From assembly GCF_023073315.1 (NCBI RefSeq), contig NZ_JADPJH010000038.1, positions 124,001 to 188,000 of the forward strand: DNA of 64,000 nucleotides. Reading direction: 5' to 3'. The DNA comes from Bradyrhizobium sp. 1 (GTDB lineage Bacteria; Pseudomonadota; Alphaproteobacteria; Rhizobiales; Xanthobacteraceae). How positions within the stretch are numbered: the stretch's first letter is position 1; the number at the start of each line of letters is the position of its first letter. Of this stretch, positions 1 through 8,828 are shown piece after piece. Under the pieces are notes generated by a model, which saw nothing but the letters and a program-made list of their open reading frames with translations, had not been told where the DNA came from and ran no database searches. Made by a program: the position numbers and the translations under genes.

Positions 1-296
1 GTGGCGCCGGCGCTCTTGGCTTCCTGCTTCACCGTGTCGTTGGATTCGGTGGTCAGGAACACGATCGGCATTCCGACCGCGCTCGGCAGCTTGCGCAGCG
101 CCCGGATCAGCTCCAGCCCGTTCATGACGGGCATATTAAGATCGGTGATGACGAGGTCGAGCTTGCCGGCTTGCGCCTTGGCGAGCCCTTGCGCGCCGTC
201 GCCGGCCTCGATCACGTTGTGACCGGCCGGCTCGAGCACGACCTTGATCATCTGGCGGATGCTGGGGGAATCGTCGACCGTGAGAATCGTGGCCAT
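1..296 (-). CDS. CheY-like single-domain response regulator (partial, C-terminus off the left edge)
   Basis: About 98 residues are visible from ATG at 296 towards base 1; the rest lies outside the window. The translation has the receiver-domain hallmarks: an acidic pair DD at residues 8-9, the phospho-acceptor Asp52 in ITDLNMPVMNG, and the switch threonines in VFLTTE. There is no sign yet of an output domain, so it is likely a chemotaxis CheY. Its ATG shares one base with the stop of the upstream STAS gene (TAATG), so the two are translationally coupled. In rhizobial chemotaxis clusters a STAS protein and a CheY commonly precede cheA; that continuation is inferred. Confidence 0.88.
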   Translation of the reverse strand, partial: MATILTVDDSPSIRQMIKVVLEPAGHNVIEAGDGAQGLAKAQAGKLDLVITDLNMPVMNGLELIRALRKLPSAVGMPIVFLTTESNDTVKQEAKSAGA

Positions 297-619
297 TAGG
301 TGCCATCTTTCTTTTGCGGGAAATGCTGATCGATCATCGCGTCGCTCGCGAAGCCGGCACGGCGAAGGGTGTTGCGCAGTGATTGGGAGAAGGATGTGAG
401 CACCACTGGGCGGCCCTGGGCATCGCCGGTCTTGGCCGCCGACAGCAGAAGCTGGATCGAAGTCACGTCGGCCTTGTCGACGCTCGAACAGTCGATCTCG
501 AGCCGGTCCTGCCGGCCGAAAGCCTCGCGGATCAGGTCATAGACATTGCGGATCGCAGCAATGCTGCAATCCGCGGGCAGCCGTAGGGACCACTTCGGCT
601 CCGTAGCATCAGACGACAT
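296..619 (-). CDS. STAS-domain protein, chemotaxis-cluster type
   Basis: A 107-residue protein with the profile of a stand-alone STAS domain (anti-sigma-factor antagonist fold): a beta strand at the start, then the segment LEIDCSSVDKADVTSIQLLL (about residues 41-60), where the phosphorylatable Ser/Thr of SpoIIAA-like proteins would lie, then VVLTSFSQSL and a helical end. It is coupled by a one-base stop/start overlap to the downstream CheY gene. STAS proteins in such operons are thought to bind partner proteins in signalling; the exact partner is unknown. The 288 bases upstream (620-907) hold no gene and separate it from the divergent HD-GYP regulator. Confidence 0.8.
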   Translation of the reverse strand: MSSDATEPKWSLRLPADCSIAAIRNVYDLIREAFGRQDRLEIDCSSVDKADVTSIQLLLSAAKTGDAQGRPVVLTSFSQSLRNTLRRAGFASDAMIDQHFPQKKDGT

Positions 620-907
620 TCGTCCCCCAAATTTCCTCGGGGAGTCGCTGCACGCATCGCGCGAATCCCGCGCGACGACTATTCGGGTTGGAGAGTGAGC
701 AAACCCCTAATGGGCGGCTCCGTACAACTACGGGTCACATATCGAAGAACTTCGCGTCTGCATGCATCTGTGCATAGCCCGCTCAATTCTCATGCGTTGT
801 GCGCAGTCTTGAGTCAGCTCGTCGCAGGTGAAACGTTTGCTTCGCGTTAAATCGCAACGGTTACTTGTTGAGGCCATGCCTCGCCATCCGAACGAGCCCG
901 GCCGCCG

Positions 908-2047
908 ATGCTGACCCAAGCGCTTCTGGTTGACGACAGCCGCTCTGTCCTCAATTTCCTGAAACGTCATATCGAAGCGGAGGGCCTGGTCGAGGCCACG
1001 ACCTTCCTCGATCCCGTGGAGGCGCTGGCCTGCGCACGCGAGCGCGTGTTCGACCTCGTGCTGGTCGACTACGAGATGCCGCATATGGACGGCATCAGCT
1101 TCATCCGCGTCTTCCGCACCCTGCCCGGCTGCGCCGACACCCCGATCGCGATGATCACGTCGCGGCAGACCGATGACGTCAAGATGGAAGCGCTGCAGGC
1201 TGGTGCAACCGATTTCCTGCCCAAGGCGCCGCAGAGCGTCGAGATGACGGTGCGCCTGCGCAACCTGGTGCACCTTGGTGCAGCCGTGCGCAAACAGAAC
1301 GACCGTGCAGCCGATCTCGCGAGCGCCGTCGCGGCCGCGACCCAAAAACTCGGCGAGCGCGAGGAGGAGATCATCCTGCGGCTCGCGCTCGCGGTCGAGT
1401 ACCGCGACAACGACACCGGCGAGCACACGCTGCGGGTCGCCCGCTACAGCCGCATCATCGCCGAGCAGCTCGGCCTGCCGCCCCGGCTCTGCCGCGACAT
1501 CTATCTCGCCGCGCCCCTGCACGACGTCGGCAAGGTCGCCATTCCCGACAACATCCTGCTCAAGCCTGGCCGGCTGACCGACGAGGAGATGGCTGTCATC
1601 CGCACCCACGCCATGATCGGCGAGAAAATCCTGGCAGACTCCAGCTGCGAGCTGATCCAGCTCGGTGCGCAAATTGCCGCAGGCCATCACGAGCGCTGGG
1701 ACGGCGCGGGTTATCCGAACGGCCTGAAGGCAGACGAGATCCCGGTTGCCGCACGCGTGGTCGCGGTCGCCGACGTTTTCGACGCCCTGACGACGCGACG
1801 CCCATATAAAGAGCCGATGCCGCTGGACGTCGCGCGCAGCTATCTGGTCGAGAACCAGGGCCGGCAGTTCGATCCGGCCTGTGTCGAGGCGTTCCTGTCG
1901 CGCTGGGACGACGTCGTGGAGATCGCCGCCGGGCAGCAGGCGACGCCATTCCAGAAGACCGAGGCTCCGCAAGCTCCCATTATAGAGTGTGTGGCTGAGA
2001 ACCGTCTGGTGGAGGATCCCGCGCCCGAGGCCGTTTCGGCCGACTGA
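908..2047 (+). CDS. Response regulator with HD-GYP output domain (c-di-GMP phosphodiesterase, RpfG type)
   Basis: 379 residues. An N-terminal receiver domain (about 1-120) has DD at 9-10, phospho-acceptor Asp54 in VDYEMPHMDG and a Lys in FLPKAP. A short coiled linker leads to an HD-GYP domain (about 160-350) with the HD pair in PLHDVGKVAIP and the signature HHERWDGAGYPNGL, followed by VADVFDALTTRRPYK. All metal-binding and GYP residues expected of an active enzyme are present, so it probably hydrolyses cyclic di-GMP when phosphorylated. It stands alone, divergent from the chemotaxis genes; no cognate kinase is adjacent. A long antisense frame covers it but has no recognisable domain. Confidence 0.92.
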   Translation: MLTQALLVDDSRSVLNFLKRHIEAEGLVEATTFLDPVEALACARERVFDLVLVDYEMPHMDGISFIRVFRTLPGCADTPIAMITSRQTDDVKMEALQAGATDFLPKAPQSVEMTVRLRNLVHLGAAVRKQNDRAADLASAVAAATQKLGEREEEIILRLALAVEYRDNDTGEHTLRVARYSRIIAEQLGLPPRLCRDIYLAAPLHDVGKVAIPDNILLKPGRLTDEEMAVIRTHAMIGEKILADSSCELIQLGAQIAAGHHERWDGAGYPNGLKADEIPVAARVVAVADVFDALTTRRPYKEPMPLDVARSYLVENQGRQFDPACVEAFLSRWDDVVEIAAGQQATPFQKTEAPQAPIIECVAENRLVEDPAPEAVSAD

Positions 2048-2222
2048 CATGATCAGTCCGGGCAAGAGCTTGCCGCGGCTCCGTTTTCTCCGGTCGCCGC
2101 GTTGAACCTGTTCCTGCTAAAGTGGCACCAATTACTAAAAGTGATTCTGGTCACACTTGCCTGGGCGAGCCGCTGCTAAACATCGAACCAGGACGGGGAC
2201 CGGCAAACATCGGTCGAACTGG

Positions 2223-2903
2223 ATGAGTATTCCCATGAAGAGCCTGATCGGCGCCGTTGTCGGCGCGTTCTGTGTTGCGACACCCGCCTTGGCGGAAACC
2301 CCGGCCGCGATCGTCGAGGATGTCCAAGGCAAGGTCGATGGCATCGCATTCATGGACTATGTGGCGCCGGGCAAGATCATCAAGCTCGGCCCGAAGGCGA
2401 GCGTGACGCTCAGCTACCTCAAATCCTGCGTGCGCGAGACCATCAGCGAAGGCGTCGTTCTGGTCGGCGCCGAGCAGAGCACCGTGCAGCTCGGCGAGGT
2501 GAAGCGGGACAAGGTGCCCTGCGACACCAATGCGGCAAAACTCTCGGAGCGCGAGGCTAACCAGAGTGCAGCGACCACCTTCCGCACCATGCGATCGGAC
2601 GCCAAGGCCGAGCCGGCAAAGCTGCCGACGATCTACGGCGTTGCGCCGCTGGTGCAGGCCAAGAGCGGCAGCACGCTGGTGATCGAACGCACCGACGGCA
2701 AGGAACCCAGCATCACCATGCCGCTCAAGAATGAGATCATGGTCGGCGGCAAGTTCTATGACTTTGCCAAGGCCGGGAAGTCGCTGACCCCGGGCGGCAG
2801 CTATATCGCCATTCTCGGCGCCAAGCGCTACGCCTTCCAGGTCGATTCCAGCGCCACGTCATCGCCGACGCCGATCGTCGGCCGCCTGCTGCGGCTCGAA
2901 TAG
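2223..2903 (+). CDS. Secreted FecR-like protein paired with CHASE2 cyclase
   Basis: 226 residues from ATG 2223 (ATG 2235 is an alternative, with a GGATGAG-like ribosome site). An N-terminal signal peptide (MKSLIGAVVGAFCVATPALA) indicates export. The mature part (KIIKLGPKASVTLSYLKSC) resembles the FecR-type fold found in periplasmic sensory proteins; this is a moderate resemblance only. It lies 18 bases upstream of the CHASE2-cyclase gene on the same strand and so is probably co-transcribed. As CHASE2 is an extracytoplasmic sensor domain, this protein may present or sense the same signal (inference). Confidence 0.7.
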   Translation: MSIPMKSLIGAVVGAFCVATPALAETPAAIVEDVQGKVDGIAFMDYVAPGKIIKLGPKASVTLSYLKSCVRETISEGVVLVGAEQSTVQLGEVKRDKVPCDTNAAKLSEREANQSAATTFRTMRSDAKAEPAKLPTIYGVAPLVQAKSGSTLVIERTDGKEPSITMPLKNEIMVGGKFYDFAKAGKSLTPGGSYIAILGAKRYAFQVDSSATSSPTPIVGRLLRLE

Positions 2904-2921
2904 GCTGCCTGGCGACAGGCG

Positions 2922-5072
2922 ATGCGGCGGATCGGTGGGCGGGACATCGTTGCGGCGATCCTGATTGCGCTCATTGCAGGCGCGGTCTTCACGTCTCCAC
3001 CGCTTCAGGCACTGCAAGGTCTCTCGCTCGACATCCTTACGGCGCTGCGCGGCAAGATCATCGGCGACAACCGCGATCCCGCGACATCGCCGGTCGTCGT
3101 CGTCGCGATCGACGGGGAGACCTACGACACCCCGCCCTTCAAGGGATCGCCGACACAGACCTGGACGCGCGAAATCGGCCGGGTGCTCGGGAGCATCAAC
3201 GAAGGCGGTGCCAAGGTCATCGGCTTCGACGTCATCTTCAAGAGTTTGATCGAGCAGTCGGAGATTCCCTTCGGCGATACCTCGTTCGGCAGCCGCATAA
3301 AGGGGTTCGACCGGGACTATCTGATCGCGCTGCGACAGCTCTCCGACAACGGCAAGCTGGTGCTCGGCGAGGTGCTCAGCAACGACCACCCAGACAGTCC
3401 TGACCGGGCGCAGCAACTGGCGGTGAAGAACAACATCCGCGCCCTCAACGTCCATACCGACAGCGACGATGTCATCCGGCGGATGCCGCTCAGCTTTGCG
3501 GTCGACGGCAAGCCGGCCCCGGCGATGGCGGTCGAGCTCGCCGCGCGTGCGCTCGGCGCAAAGCCCGAGACCGGACCATCCGGCGTGACGGAATTGTCCG
3601 GCTATGCGATCCCGAGCACGGTCCCCAATACGCTGACGCTCAATTTCCGCGGCTTGGGCCGCGATGTCCCGGCCTATTCCTTTGCCGATTTGCGCGCCTG
3701 CGTCGAGAGGGGTGACCGCGATTTCCTCCGCCGCGCCTTCGCGGGCAAGGTGGTGCTGCTCGGCACCGTCCTCAATTTCGACGACCGCAAGCTCACCTCG
3801 ATGCGCCTTGCGGGCGGGTATGACGGATCGCCGGCGCCGCGATGCGCCCTGCCCGTCCCGGCGGGCGCCACGCAAAAGGCCCGGAGCGACATCGCGGGCG
3901 TCTTCGTGCATGCCACCGTCGTGCGAAACCTGATCGAGCGCGACGCCGTGGCCGAGCTCGGTTTTCCCATGCGGACCATTCTCACGATCGCGCTTGCAGC
4001 CGTGATCGCCTGCGGAGCCTGCATGCTCGCCCCCGGCGGCGCGATGATCGCTTGGTTCGTCCTCACTGCCGTTTACACCGCGGTGGCCGTCGGGACGTTC
4101 GTTTATGCCGTGGCACTGCCATTGACCGAGCCTGCGCTCGCAAGCCTCGCCGCGCTCGCGATGATGATCGGCTACCGCTTCGTGCTGGCCGACCGCGACG
4201 AGCGCTTCCTGCGCAAGAGCTTCGCCTTCTATCTCGCGCCCGAAGTCATCAACACCATGGTCGCCTCCGGCAAGATGCCGGCGCTCGGCGGCGAGATGCG
4301 CAACGTCACCATGTTCTTTTCCGACCTCAGCGGCTTCTCCTCCATCGCGGAGACGATGACGCCGGGCGAACTGGTGACCCTGATGAACGAATATCTCTCG
4401 GCCATGACCGATATCATCGAGGGCCATGGCGGCTATGTCGACAAATATATCGGCGATTCCATTGTCGCCATGTTCGGCGCCCCGGCCGACGATCCCGCCC
4501 ACGCGCGCAACGCCGTTCACGCTGCGCTGAAGTGCCACCAGAAGCTTGCAGAGCTCAACGCTGGCAACCCAGCCTTCGCCGGCCACGACCTGTCGCACCG
4601 CATCGGCCTCAACAGCGGCGAAGCCGTGGTCGGCAATATCGGCTCCCGCCGCCGCTTCAACTACACCGTGATGAGCGACACCGTGAACGTCGCCTCGCGG
4701 CTGGAAGGCGCCAACAAATATTACGGCACCGCGATCATGGCGTCGGAAACGACGATGGCGCAGAGCGGCGACATCTTCGCCTGGCGCGAGCTGGATGCGA
4801 TCAGGGTGATGGGCCGCGGCGAGGCGATCAAGGTGTTCGAGCCGCTGGCGGACAAGGGCGCGAAACGCGGCGAGCAGGCGAAGGTCGCCGCGGCCTATGC
4901 GGAAGGGCTGGCATGTTGGCGGGCAAGGGAGTTTGCGAGGGCGTCTGATGCGTTCGAGAGAGTAGCGAAGATCGATCCAGCGTCAGCGCTATTTGCCAAA
5001 CGCGCGAAGGCATTCGCCACAAATCCGCCTGCGCCGGACTGGACGCCAGTCAATACGCTGGAAGGAAAGTAA
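2922..5072 (+). CDS. CHASE2 sensor - class III adenylate/guanylate cyclase
   Basis: 716 residues. A first transmembrane helix (about 9-27) is followed by a large extracytoplasmic CHASE2 domain (about 35-340), then about three membrane helices (345-425), then a class III nucleotidyl cyclase domain (about 460-640). The two metal-binding aspartates are in MFFSDLSGFSSIAE and DKYIGDSIVAMFGAP, and the transition-state region reads SDTVNVASRLEGANKYYG. The last 70 residues look like a TPR-type helical tail. It should make cAMP in response to a periplasmic signal. It follows the FecR-like gene in an apparent two-gene operon. Confidence 0.92.
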   Translation: MRRIGGRDIVAAILIALIAGAVFTSPPLQALQGLSLDILTALRGKIIGDNRDPATSPVVVVAIDGETYDTPPFKGSPTQTWTREIGRVLGSINEGGAKVIGFDVIFKSLIEQSEIPFGDTSFGSRIKGFDRDYLIALRQLSDNGKLVLGEVLSNDHPDSPDRAQQLAVKNNIRALNVHTDSDDVIRRMPLSFAVDGKPAPAMAVELAARALGAKPETGPSGVTELSGYAIPSTVPNTLTLNFRGLGRDVPAYSFADLRACVERGDRDFLRRAFAGKVVLLGTVLNFDDRKLTSMRLAGGYDGSPAPRCALPVPAGATQKARSDIAGVFVHATVVRNLIERDAVAELGFPMRTILTIALAAVIACGACMLAPGGAMIAWFVLTAVYTAVAVGTFVYAVALPLTEPALASLAALAMMIGYRFVLADRDERFLRKSFAFYLAPEVINTMVASGKMPALGGEMRNVTMFFSDLSGFSSIAETMTPGELVTLMNEYLSAMTDIIEGHGGYVDKYIGDSIVAMFGAPADDPAHARNAVHAALKCHQKLAELNAGNPAFAGHDLSHRIGLNSGEAVVGNIGSRRRFNYTVMSDTVNVASRLEGANKYYGTAIMASETTMAQSGDIFAWRELDAIRVMGRGEAIKVFEPLADKGAKRGEQAKVAAAYAEGLACWRAREFARASDAFERVAKIDPASALFAKRAKAFATNPPAPDWTPVNTLEGK

Positions 5073-5096
5073 CGGCGTCGACCAAGCGCGCTGGCT

Positions 5097-5177
5097 TCCC
5101 CTCTTCCCTTGTGGGAGAGGGTGGCTCGCCTCATCCGGCGCTTCGCGCCACCTTCTTCCACAAGGGGAGAAGGGAGG
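5097..5177. repeat. Intergenic palindromic repeat, family A
   Basis: An 81-bp imperfect palindrome between the cyclase and pobA. Outer arms are related to CCCTTGTGG and CCACAAGGGG, and an inner pair is GGTGGC and GCGCCACC. The gene ends converge here, so it may also act as a bidirectional terminator. It resembles the short palindromic elements scattered through Bradyrhizobium genomes (established impression, not searched). Confidence 0.7.
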
Positions 5178-5193
5178 ACACCAGCGTTTGCCG

Positions 5194-6366
5194 CTAAAAC
5201 GGCAGCCCCACATAATTCTCCGCCAGCAAGCGCTGCGCCGTCTCTGAGGATAGCAGATAGTCGAGCTCCGTCTGCTGAAGCCGATCCTCATAGTCGAGCC
5301 GGTCGGCGAAGCGATGCAGCAGCATCGTCATCCACCACGAAAAACGCTGCGCCTTCCAGATGCGCGCGAGTGCCTTGGCGGAATAGCCCTTGAGGCCGGA
5401 ATCGTCGCCGCTCTGATAATGCGCGAGCATGGCGTGGTAGAGATAGTAGATGTCGGACGCCGCGCTGTTCAGCCCGCGCGCTCCAGTCGGCGGCACGATG
5501 TGGGCGGCGTCGCCCGCGAGGAACAGGCGGCCGTAGCTCATCGGCTCCGCGACGAAGCTGCGCAGCGGCGCGATGCTCTTCTCGATCGAAGGGCCCGTGA
5601 TCAGGCGATAGGCGACCTCGCCCGGCAGGCGGCGCTTCAGCTCGGCCCAGAACGCATCGTCGCTCCAGTCCTCGACCTTGTCGGTCAGCGGCACCTGGAT
5701 GTAGTAACGGCTCAACACCTGCGAACGCAGCGAACACAGCGCAAAGCCCCGCTCGTGCTTCGCATAGATCAACTCCGGCGATACCGGCCTGGTGCGCGAC
5801 AGCACCCCTAACCAGCCGAACGGATAGACCTTCTCGTATTCGCGCAGCACGTCCTTCGGGATCGATTTGCGGCTGACGCCGTGAAAACCGTCGGCGCCGA
5901 CGATGTAGTCGCAATCCACGCGAATGGTTTCGCCATTCGCACGATACGTGACGTGCGGCCGCTCCGACGTGAGATCGTACGGCGTCACGTCTTCCGCATT
6001 ATGCACGACCATGCCGCCGAGGCGGTCGCGCGCCTCATAGAGATCGCGCGTCAGCTCGGTCTGGCCGTAGACCAGCACCGAATTGCCGCCGGAATGCTTG
6101 TGCAGATCGATGTGGGAGAGCCTGCCGTCATGGGCGATCTCGAATCCCCCGTGAATCTCGCCCTCGCGATCCATCCGCTCGCCGCATTGCGCCTCGCGCA
6201 TCAGCTTCGCAAAGCCGTGCTCGAGCACGCCGGCGCGGATGCGGGCCAGCACATGGTCGCGGCTGTATTTCTCCAGCACGATGGTGTCGATGCCCTTCAG
6301 GTGCAGCAACTGGGACAGCAGCAGCCCGGACGGCCCACCGCCCATGATGCAGACCTGAACTTTCAT
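5194..6366 (-). CDS. pobA: 4-hydroxybenzoate 3-monooxygenase
   Basis: 390 residues, close to the usual 394 of PobA. It is a group A FAD monooxygenase using NADPH to convert 4-hydroxybenzoate to protocatechuate. Visible motifs are the N-terminal FAD fingerprint CIMGGGPSGLLL, the DG motif in YIVGADGFHGVSR, and the GD motif in LAGDAAHIVPPTGARGLN. Residues typical of PobA such as RAGVLEHG near position 44 and the C-terminal EDRLQQTELDYL are present. A divergent AraC-type regulator lies 86 bases away with a palindrome between. The product feeds the pcaGH ring-cleavage enzyme encoded just downstream of the regulator. Confidence 0.95.
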   Translation of the reverse strand: MKVQVCIMGGGPSGLLLSQLLHLKGIDTIVLEKYSRDHVLARIRAGVLEHGFAKLMREAQCGERMDREGEIHGGFEIAHDGRLSHIDLHKHSGGNSVLVYGQTELTRDLYEARDRLGGMVVHNAEDVTPYDLTSERPHVTYRANGETIRVDCDYIVGADGFHGVSRKSIPKDVLREYEKVYPFGWLGVLSRTRPVSPELIYAKHERGFALCSLRSQVLSRYYIQVPLTDKVEDWSDDAFWAELKRRLPGEVAYRLITGPSIEKSIAPLRSFVAEPMSYGRLFLAGDAAHIVPPTGARGLNSAASDIYYLYHAMLAHYQSGDDSGLKGYSAKALARIWKAQRFSWWMTMLLHRFADRLDYEDRLQQTELDYLLSSETAQRLLAENYVGLPF

Positions 6367-6391
6367 TTTGCGTCCTCCCGTCAGCGCGCTT

Positions 6392-6413
6392 TTTGCAGAT
6401 CGAGGGCTGCAAA
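6392..6413. promoter_or_regulatory. Candidate PobR operator in the pobA-pobR intergenic region
   Basis: A perfect inverted repeat TTTGCAG-N8-CTGCAAA, centred between the divergent pobA (start 6366) and the AraC regulator (start 6453). Its position and symmetry suit binding by a regulator dimer that controls both promoters. The assignment to PobR is inferred from location. Confidence 0.55.
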
Positions 6414-6452
6414 CCGATGGAGGCTTTGGCCTTTGTCTTGTACTATTCGAAC

Positions 6453-7322
6453 ATGAGAAGCGCAGCCCCCGCCCCGGCGATCCGGGTCTACAACCTCTTC
6501 GGCGAGTCCGGCGATCTGCCCGACGTCGTACATTGCGAGACGATTGCGTCGCGCTCGGTGCTGCACGACTGGACGCTGGCCGTACACCGTCATGCCCGGC
6601 TGCACCAGGTGCTGCTGATCGAGCGCGGCGGCGGCGAGGCGACGCTCGACGGACGCGTGGTGCCCTTGAAGCCGATGCGGATCGTCAACGTGCCGGTCGG
6701 ACACGTCCACGGCTTCCGTTTCGTGCCGGAGACACAAGGCTGGGTGCTGACGATCGCCGCCGAGATTCTCGACGAGGCGCTGCTTGCCGCGGAAGGCCTG
6801 CGCGCGGCTCGGTCGCGATCAGCCGTGGCGCGCGGCACGCCGCAGATCCGCGCCACCATGAAGCAGATTTTTGCCGAGCACGCCGCGCGTGATTTCGGCC
6901 GCGCACATGTGCTGCGCGCGCTGTCGGCAGCCATGATCGGGTTGGTCGCCCGCGCACTCGCGGGCGAGAGCGGCGGCAATGGCACGGCGGAAAGCGGGCT
7001 GTTCCGCCGCTTCGAGGCACTGCTCGAGCAGCATCATCTGCAACGCTGGAGCGTTGCCGACTACGCCGACGCGCTGTCGATCACGCCGACCCATCTCAAC
7101 CGGGTGACGCGGGCAGCGACCGGCGACACCGCCTCGCATTTGATCCTCAACCGCCTGATCCGCGAGGCGCGGCGCAACCTCGTCTATACCAATCTTCCGG
7201 TCTCGACGGTTGCCTACGCGCTCGGCTTCGAGGACCCCGCCTATTTCAGCCGCGTCTACGCGGCGGCCACGGGATTGTCGCCGCGCGCCTTTCGCGCGCA
7301 GCTCCATGGCGATGAGACGTAG
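6453..7322 (+). CDS. pobR: AraC-family regulator, probable activator of pobA
   Basis: 289 residues from ATG 6453; in-frame start codons further upstream would run into the operator, so the internal ATG is preferred. The N-terminal half (about 20-140) is cupin-like (HDWTLAVHRHARLHQVLLIE), as in 4-hydroxybenzoate-responsive AraC regulators. The C-terminal part carries two helix-turn-helix motifs (DALSITPTHLNRVTR and TVAYALGFEDPAYFSRVY). Divergence from pobA and position beside pcaGH support a role in 4-hydroxybenzoate induction. The symbol rests on context, since pobR names are used for both AraC and IclR types. Confidence 0.82.
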   Translation: MRSAAPAPAIRVYNLFGESGDLPDVVHCETIASRSVLHDWTLAVHRHARLHQVLLIERGGGEATLDGRVVPLKPMRIVNVPVGHVHGFRFVPETQGWVLTIAAEILDEALLAAEGLRAARSRSAVARGTPQIRATMKQIFAEHAARDFGRAHVLRALSAAMIGLVARALAGESGGNGTAESGLFRRFEALLEQHHLQRWSVADYADALSITPTHLNRVTRAATGDTASHLILNRLIREARRNLVYTNLPVSTVAYALGFEDPAYFSRVYAAATGLSPRAFRAQLHGDET

Positions 7323-7325
7323 ACC

Positions 7326-7952
7326 TCAGACGTCGAAGAACACCGTCTCGTCCGGCCCCTGAAGGTTGATCGTGAAGGAATACACGACCTTGCCGGCGCG
7401 CTCACTGCGCGTGGCGATCAGCGTCTTGCGGCGGACGGCCGGTTCGACCAGGTTGAGCACGGGATCGGCGGCGTTTGCGGCCTCCTCGTCCGAGAAATAG
7501 AGCCGCGTGTTGAGACCGATGTTGATGCCGCGTGCGACGATCCAGACATTGACGTGCGGCGCGCATTTGCGCCCCGATTTGTCGGCGATGCCGCCGGGCT
7601 TGATGGTCACGAACGTGACGACGCCACTTTCGAAATCCGAGCCCCCGCGGCCCCAGCCGCGAAAATCTTCCTCCAGCGCCCCGGCCGAGCGATCAGCCGG
7701 GTGGTTGTAGCGGCCGGCCGCATTGGCCTGCCAGATCTCGAGCAGCACGTCGCGCAGCGGCGAGCCGCTGCCGTCGATCACCTTGCCTTCCAGCGTGATG
7801 CGCTCGCCTTGCGTATTTGGCGTCACCAGCACGTTGGAAAAGTTCTTCTCGAAAATGTCGAAGCCGGCCATGGCCGGGATCAGGCCGATATGGACGTAGG
7901 GCCCGGCGGTCTGCGACGCCGTTTCCTTGAGATAGTCGAGCGGTTGCGGCAT
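7326..7952 (-). CDS. pcaG: Protocatechuate 3,4-dioxygenase alpha subunit
   Basis: 208 residues, the usual length for PcaG. It is the non-iron-binding partner of PcaH in the intradiol dioxygenase that opens protocatechuate to 3-carboxymuconate. The sequence shows the intradiol fold motifs GSGSPLRDVLLEIWQANAAGRY and a CAPHVNVWIVARGIN strand, but lacks the full Tyr/Tyr/His/His set expected of the beta chain. It begins 3 bases after the pcaH stop, so the two are co-translated in the order pcaH-pcaG. Other pca genes (pcaB, pcaC, pcaD) are not in the window. Confidence 0.95.
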   Translation of the reverse strand: MPQPLDYLKETASQTAGPYVHIGLIPAMAGFDIFEKNFSNVLVTPNTQGERITLEGKVIDGSGSPLRDVLLEIWQANAAGRYNHPADRSAGALEEDFRGWGRGGSDFESGVVTFVTIKPGGIADKSGRKCAPHVNVWIVARGINIGLNTRLYFSDEEAANAADPVLNLVEPAVRRKTLIATRSERAGKVVYSFTINLQGPDETVFFDV

Positions 7953-7955
7953 GGC

Positions 7956-8744
7956 TCAGTTCCCCGCGGTGCGATTTTCAAAATAGGTGGAGCGCTGGCC
8001 GCGCAGGACGATGTCGAAGCGATAGGCGAGCGAGTCGAACGGCGTCGAGGCGTTGAGGTCGAGCGGCGCCACGAGGCGGTCGAGCGCGTCCTTGTCCGGG
8101 ATCGTCGTCAGGATCGGGCAGACCGGAATCAGAGGATCGCCCTCAAAGTACATCTGCGTGATCAGGCGCTGGGCAAAGCCCGAGCCGAATACCGAGAAGT
8201 GGATGTGGGCCGGGCGCCAGCTGTTGACGAAGTTGCGCCAGGGATAAGGGCCCGGCTTCACGGTGCGGAAATAGTAATAGCCGGTATCGTCCGTCAATGC
8301 GCGGCCGCAGCCGCCGAAATTCGGATCGACCGGGGCGAGATACGTGTCCTTTCTGTGCCGGTAGCGACCGCCGGCATTGGCCTGCCAGAACTCGACCAGC
8401 GTGTTCGGCACGCCGCGGCCGGTCTCGTCCAGCACACGGCCATGGACGATGATGCGCTCGCCGACGGGATCGCCGTCCTTGGCGTAGTTGCGGATCAGAT
8501 CGTTGTCGAGCGGGCCGAGATCGTTGTGGCCGAACACGGGGCCCGTGATCTCCGAGACCGAGTTCTCGATCGACAGCAGCGCCTGGCGCGGCGAGCGCAG
8601 CACAGAGGATTTGTAGCCGGGCGCATACGCCGGCGGATGGACAGAGCGGTCGCGCTGGAAGAACCCGCCGTCGCCGAGCGGCGGCGTGAACGGCTCGGGG
8701 CGGTTGAGGCGGGGATCCCTTGAGGCTGGCGCCTGGGCATTCAT
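7956..8744 (-). CDS. pcaH: Protocatechuate 3,4-dioxygenase beta subunit
   Basis: 262 residues, somewhat longer than the 240 typical of the family. It carries the non-heme ferric iron. Visible ligand-region motifs are WQANAGGRYRHRKDTY, YYYFRTVKPGPYPW and the signature RPAHIHFSVFG. It is first in the pcaHG pair and divergent from a LysR regulator 104 bases away, the arrangement usual for pca operons. It acts on the product of PobA. Confidence 0.96.
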   Translation of the reverse strand: MNAQAPASRDPRLNRPEPFTPPLGDGGFFQRDRSVHPPAYAPGYKSSVLRSPRQALLSIENSVSEITGPVFGHNDLGPLDNDLIRNYAKDGDPVGERIIVHGRVLDETGRGVPNTLVEFWQANAGGRYRHRKDTYLAPVDPNFGGCGRALTDDTGYYYFRTVKPGPYPWRNFVNSWRPAHIHFSVFGSGFAQRLITQMYFEGDPLIPVCPILTTIPDKDALDRLVAPLDLNASTPFDSLAYRFDIVLRGQRSTYFENRTAGN

Positions 8745-8828
8745 CGGCGTTGTCTCTCCCTGTAGCGCCCCGGTCCGGATGCGCGGCTTATCGGGAGATC
8801 ATGAGCCGGCCTATTCCACAGATAAATA

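Noticed and set aside
728..2065. 445-codon antisense frame over the HD-GYP regulator
   Set aside because: Mirror of a GC-rich coding gene; Arg/Asp/Gln-rich with no domain, no ribosome site and the plus strand has an intact two-domain protein.
2859..4598. 579-codon antisense frame over the CHASE2 cyclase
   Set aside because: Shadow of a high-GC gene; composition typical of the reverse frame, no recognised motifs.
6393..6452. Longer start for the AraC regulator
   Set aside because: It would place the inverted repeat inside the gene and adds residues without similarity to the family.
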